From NCBI RefSeq assembly GCF_900107455.1, contig NZ_FNQB01000005.1, forward strand, positions 372,001 to 436,000: DNA of 64,000 bases. Reading direction: 5' to 3'. Source of the DNA: Asanoa ishikariensis. GTDB taxonomy: Bacteria > Actinomycetota > Actinomycetes > Mycobacteriales > Micromonosporaceae. Under the pieces are notes generated by a model. That model saw nothing but the letters and a program-made list of their open reading frames with translations, did not search any database and was not told where the DNA came from. Position 1 is the first letter of the stretch. Each line of letters begins with the position of its first letter. This document shows, piece by piece, positions 60,887-64,000 of the stretch. A program made the position numbers and the translations under genes.

Positions 60887-63835
60887 ATGATCCTTGCGAC
60901 CATGGCCCGCAAGATCGCCGTTACTGCCACCGTGATGGTGATCGGGCTCGGCGCTGCGGCGGCGATATGGAGTGTGGACCAACGGGGGCTGCCCTCGTCG
61001 GCTCAACTGGCGACGTGGCTACGCGAACCGCTCACCACGGACACCCTCTTGTTCGTCGTCGCCTCGGCTGTGGTGATGGTCGTCGCGGTGACCGTCGCGG
61101 CGGCGATCCGGATCGCCGCGATGGCGCTCGGGTCCGCCGGCTCGCAGCGCCGGGCGAAGGTCCGGTTCCGGCCCCCTACCCTCGCCCAGTCGGTGGCCGC
61201 CGCGCTCGTCGGTACTGCGGCCGTCGCCGGGATCGCTGACACCGCTGCGGCTGCGGTTTCCACCGCCGGGGACGGGGCGGCCGGCGACGCACCGCGCGAG
61301 AGCGCCCCGCGCGGAGAAGACGCGCCACCGCCGGGCCAGAGCCGAAGCCCGGCCGCCGCCGACGCAGCGGCGCCACGCCGCAATGATCTCGACACGCAGT
61401 CAGCGGTCGGCGCGGTGCGCGTCGGCTATACCCCGTTTGCTGGCGCCGCCCGCGCCGCGCATTCCAATCATCTGCCGCCCGCGCACGCCAACGCGTTGAC
61501 GCCCATCGCAGTGAACCGGGACAGGGTGACCGTACGGCGCGGCGATACGCTGTGGGACATCGCAGGCTCCGAACTCGGCGATCCACGACGGTGGCCGGAA
61601 GTATTCGACCTGAACAAAGGCAAACGGCAGGCCAACGGCTACGCGCTGCACGACCCGGACGAGATCCACATCGGATGGATTCTGGGCCTGCCCGCCCGCC
61701 ACCGCGCGGCGCCGCCAGCACCGCCACGCGAGTCCACGAACCTGACACCGCCCACCCGTCGCGCGGACGTCACACCCCCGACGCCGGCCACGCCGGATCT
61801 GACGAGTCCACCTGCTCAGAGCGATGACGGCGTCGTCGTCACCCCCTCAGCAACTGTGCCAGCGTCACCGGCACCGGGCGGCGGCCAGGCGGCGTCGGCC
61901 GTCACACCGATCCCATCCGCCGATCGGACCAACAAGGCCACACCGCAGCCAGCCGTCTCCGACGGCACCTCCCCGACCTCGACACTGGGATGGGTCCAGA
62001 TCGCCGGCGGCGCGATGAGCGTCGGGCTGGCCGCCGCGCTGGTGTACGCGGCGGCAACGGTGTGGCGGCGACGCCGTCATCACTACCGGCCCGCGCCGAT
62101 CACCAGCCCGAACGTGCGTGACGCGGACCTGAGCGGACCCCTTGCCACGCTGACCTGGTTGCGCCGAGGTGTACGTCGCGCCGCACCACACCTGCTGGAC
62201 CGCAAAACAGAGCGCGGCCCAACCGTCCGCGAATACGTCACCGCGCAGGTCAAGCCTGCACTGCCGCCACAGGGACCCACCGGCGGAGAACTGGCCGGCG
62301 TCGGCGCACTCCCGGTCACCGCCGGGCTCGGCCTGGACGGACCCGCCGCACGCGACGCCGCTCGCGCCCTGCTCGTGGCCACTCTCACCACCGGCAACGC
62401 CGACGACCCCCACGCGCAAGGCCACGTCATCACCCCGGCCGCGACCCTAGCCAGCCTGCTCGGCGTGTCCGCGATCGCTCTCCCGCCGATGCAACGACTC
62501 ACCATCGCAGCGACCTTCCCGGCGGCGCTCGCCCTCCTCGAGGAGGAGATCATCCGCCGCACTCGGATCGTCGCCGAACACGAAGCCAACAGCGTCTTCG
62601 CGGTGCGCGAGCAGTGGACGTTCGGCGAACCGCTGCCCCAACTGCTCCTCATCGCTGACGCTCCCGACCCAAGTTGGCATCCACGGCTCTCCACCGCAAT
62701 CCACCTTGGCAAGAACGTCGACATCGGCGCCGTCCTGATCGGCACCTGGCCCGACGGTGCCACTCTGACCGTCGCCGCCGACGGCACCACCCACCGCGGC
62801 AACGGCGAGCGCGTCGCCGTGCTCGACACCGCCGCCACCACAGACATCCTGACCATGCTCGCCGAAGCGCACGGCGACACCGAACGCCCCGCCGAGGCCC
62901 TTTCTCCCGAAGACGCGCACCTCGAACCCGCGACAGCCACCCCCCGGCCGACCGACAACACCGCATCGGCCGACCCCGACGCCCCCGAATCCGAACCGAC
63001 GATCGCCGACGCGCCAACGCAGCCCGCCACCACCCTGGCCGATCGAGGCGACAGTCCTGCCGCCAACCGGGTGCGGGCCCGCGCGCTCGGCGAGCCCGCG
63101 ATCCTCGGCCGCGACGGCAGACCGGTGCGGGGCCTGCGCGCCAAGAGCGTGGAGCTGTTCGTGTACCTGGTGGTCCACCGCGCTGGCGCCAACCTGGACG
63201 ACATCATGGAAGCGCTCTGGCCCGACGTGACCGTCTCCCGCGCCGGAGACCGCCTTTCCACGTGTGTCGCCAATCTGCGCACCACCATCCGCTCGATCGC
63301 CCAACCGGATACCGACCAAGCCGGCAACACCACCAAGATCGAACCGGTGATCAACACCGGTGGCCGGTACCACCTCAACCCCAGCCTGCTACAGGTCGAC
63401 TGGTGGACCGTCCAGGATGAGTACGCCCGGGTCGCTGCCGCAGCCGACAACGACGCCCGTCTGAACCACCTGCGGGCCGCGATCGCCGCAGCCAGCGGCG
63501 GTTTGGCCGACGGCAGCGGCTACGAATGGATCGACACCGACCGCGAGCACGTCCGGCGCCGACTGTTGACCATCTACGCCCAGGCCGCGGACCTGCAGGT
63601 CGACAACGACCCGAGTAACGCGCTCGCCCTCTACGACACCGCGTACTCCCTCGACCCGCTATCCGAAGACCTGGCCCGCCGAGCGATGCGAACCGCGGCG
63701 CGCCTCGGCGACGCGGCCGGGGTGCGAGAACGGCTCACCGCGCTGCGCCGCGAGCTCGACGACAACGGCATGGACATCGACCCGGACACCGAGGAACTCG
63801 CCACCACTTTGCTATCCGAGGGGGCCAAGCCATGA
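60887..63835 (+). CDS. membrane LysM protein with C-terminal winged helix and BTAD domain
   Basis: ATG 60887 follows AAAGGAGAGG and gives 982 residues. Two helices lie within the first 80 residues and a third near 100-118. A LysM peptidoglycan-binding domain is at about 213-262 (VTVRRGDTLWDIAGSELGDPRRWPEVFDLN). A Pro-rich stretch and a fourth helix come near 366-390. The C-terminal part has an OmpR-type winged helix at about 730-830 and a BTAD domain at 840-980. A protein touching both peptidoglycan and DNA-binding modules suggests a one-component wall sensor or a scaffold. Related LysM-BTAD proteins occur near pilus or secretion genes, which would lie beyond this window. Confidence 0.85.
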   Translation: MILATMARKIAVTATVMVIGLGAAAAIWSVDQRGLPSSAQLATWLREPLTTDTLLFVVASAVVMVVAVTVAAAIRIAAMALGSAGSQRRAKVRFRPPTLAQSVAAALVGTAAVAGIADTAAAAVSTAGDGAAGDAPRESAPRGEDAPPPGQSRSPAAADAAAPRRNDLDTQSAVGAVRVGYTPFAGAARAAHSNHLPPAHANALTPIAVNRDRVTVRRGDTLWDIAGSELGDPRRWPEVFDLNKGKRQANGYALHDPDEIHIGWILGLPARHRAAPPAPPRESTNLTPPTRRADVTPPTPATPDLTSPPAQSDDGVVVTPSATVPASPAPGGGQAASAVTPIPSADRTNKATPQPAVSDGTSPTSTLGWVQIAGGAMSVGLAAALVYAAATVWRRRRHHYRPAPITSPNVRDADLSGPLATLTWLRRGVRRAAPHLLDRKTERGPTVREYVTAQVKPALPPQGPTGGELAGVGALPVTAGLGLDGPAARDAARALLVATLTTGNADDPHAQGHVITPAATLASLLGVSAIALPPMQRLTIAATFPAALALLEEEIIRRTRIVAEHEANSVFAVREQWTFGEPLPQLLLIADAPDPSWHPRLSTAIHLGKNVDIGAVLIGTWPDGATLTVAADGTTHRGNGERVAVLDTAATTDILTMLAEAHGDTERPAEALSPEDAHLEPATATPRPTDNTASADPDAPESEPTIADAPTQPATTLADRGDSPAANRVRARALGEPAILGRDGRPVRGLRAKSVELFVYLVVHRAGANLDDIMEALWPDVTVSRAGDRLSTCVANLRTTIRSIAQPDTDQAGNTTKIEPVINTGGRYHLNPSLLQVDWWTVQDEYARVAAAADNDARLNHLRAAIAAASGGLADGSGYEWIDTDREHVRRRLLTIYAQAADLQVDNDPSNALALYDTAYSLDPLSEDLARRAMRTAARLGDAAGVRERLTALRRELDDNGMDIDPDTEELATTLLSEGAKP

Positions 63836-64000
63836 TCGAGCCGCAACTGCTAACGCTGGACCGTCCCTTTCTCTGCCGCAAAGTGGACGGCGGCCATGAA
63901 AGCCAGTTTGGCGGCGGCGGAATGCCGGTGACGGCGGCCGACAACAGCAGGGTGCAACACCCCAGCCATCTCAAGGCCTCGGCAACGTTTGAAGCGTTGC
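63832..64000 (+). CDS. possible partial gene at the window edge
   Basis: ATG 63832 overlaps the stop of the LysM-BTAD gene and the frame stays open to the window edge (MIEPQLLTLDRPFLCRKVDG...). The coupling suggests a real gene in the same operon, but composition after residue 20 is not convincing and no family is recognised. Confidence 0.3.
   Translation, partial: MIEPQLLTLDRPFLCRKVDGGHESQFGGGGMPVTAADNSRVQHPSHLKASATFEAL

Overview
The window is high-GC DNA with GTG starts, ATGA/GTGA gene overlaps and leaderless-type promoters. Together with Lsr2, mixed XRE-TPR/DUF397-type regulators, an FxLD lanthipeptide cluster and Nur-type operators, this points to a filamentous actinomycete (Micromonosporaceae or Streptomyces-like; the genus cannot be fixed from the sequence alone). 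No rRNA, tRNA, transposase or CRISPR array was seen.

Bases 1-10,000 form an ECF sigma-factor island for envelope metal and redox handling. It holds an ECF sigma factor and a divergent zinc-finger anti-sigma factor, CopC, a PCu(A)C lipoprotein, a Tat-exported DyP peroxidase, a Zn/Mn-type ABC importer, a broken FAD hydroxylase, and a DsbA plus VKOR disulfide pair. Five sites with the same architecture, GGAACY-N16-CGACNN, stand before the anti-sigma gene, the PCu(A)C-DyP operon, the ABC operon (two copies) and the dsbA-VKOR pair, so the island looks like one regulon.

Bases 10,000-20,100 are a nickel region: a NikABCDE-like ABC importer ending in an MFS gene, a GNAT gene, a NicO transporter, an Fe-type superoxide dismutase and a NiCoT permease broken by two stops. 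Three sites resembling the Nur operator (tTGCaa-N5-ttGCAA) lie upstream of nikA, sodF and the NiCoT gene. A small HTH plus Clp-N pair with a duplicated palindromic operator follows.

Bases 21,000-30,830 (minus strand) are a probable cobalamin or cobalt uptake locus: ECF transporter (S component, double ATPase, T component), two paralogous secreted proteins, and two secreted alpha-toroid (prenyltransferase-like) proteins. Two cobalamin riboswitches precede the two toroid genes. The set resembles a transcobalamin split into parts.

Bases 30,800-38,600 are accessory and partly less GC-rich: an unknown gene, an HNH nuclease, an ApeA/HEPN-like protein, an AlbA/Schlafen-type ATPase-domain protein (a plausible defence cluster), a decayed fragment of a second superoxide dismutase, and an XRE-TPR regulator coupled to a 2'-5' RNA ligase-like protein.

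Bases 40,500-47,700 encode an FxLD-type class I lanthipeptide: GntR regulator, 44-residue precursor, LanB, LanC, and one open frame joining a SpaB_C-like domain to an FxLD-system methyltransferase. Bases 48,000-56,300 hold scattered accessory genes, several broken (DsbA-like, PurC-like, FkbM-like), plus NUDIX, exonuclease, IMPase-like, DNA ligase and Lsr2 genes.

Bases 56,600-64,000 carry an unusual divergent module: a membrane-embedded Hsp70-like ATPase, a membrane BTAD protein, and a membrane LysM-BTAD protein, separated by four tandem 10-bp repeats. At least eight genes across the window carry internal stops or frameshifts; this is either real decay or sequence error and should be kept in mind throughout.
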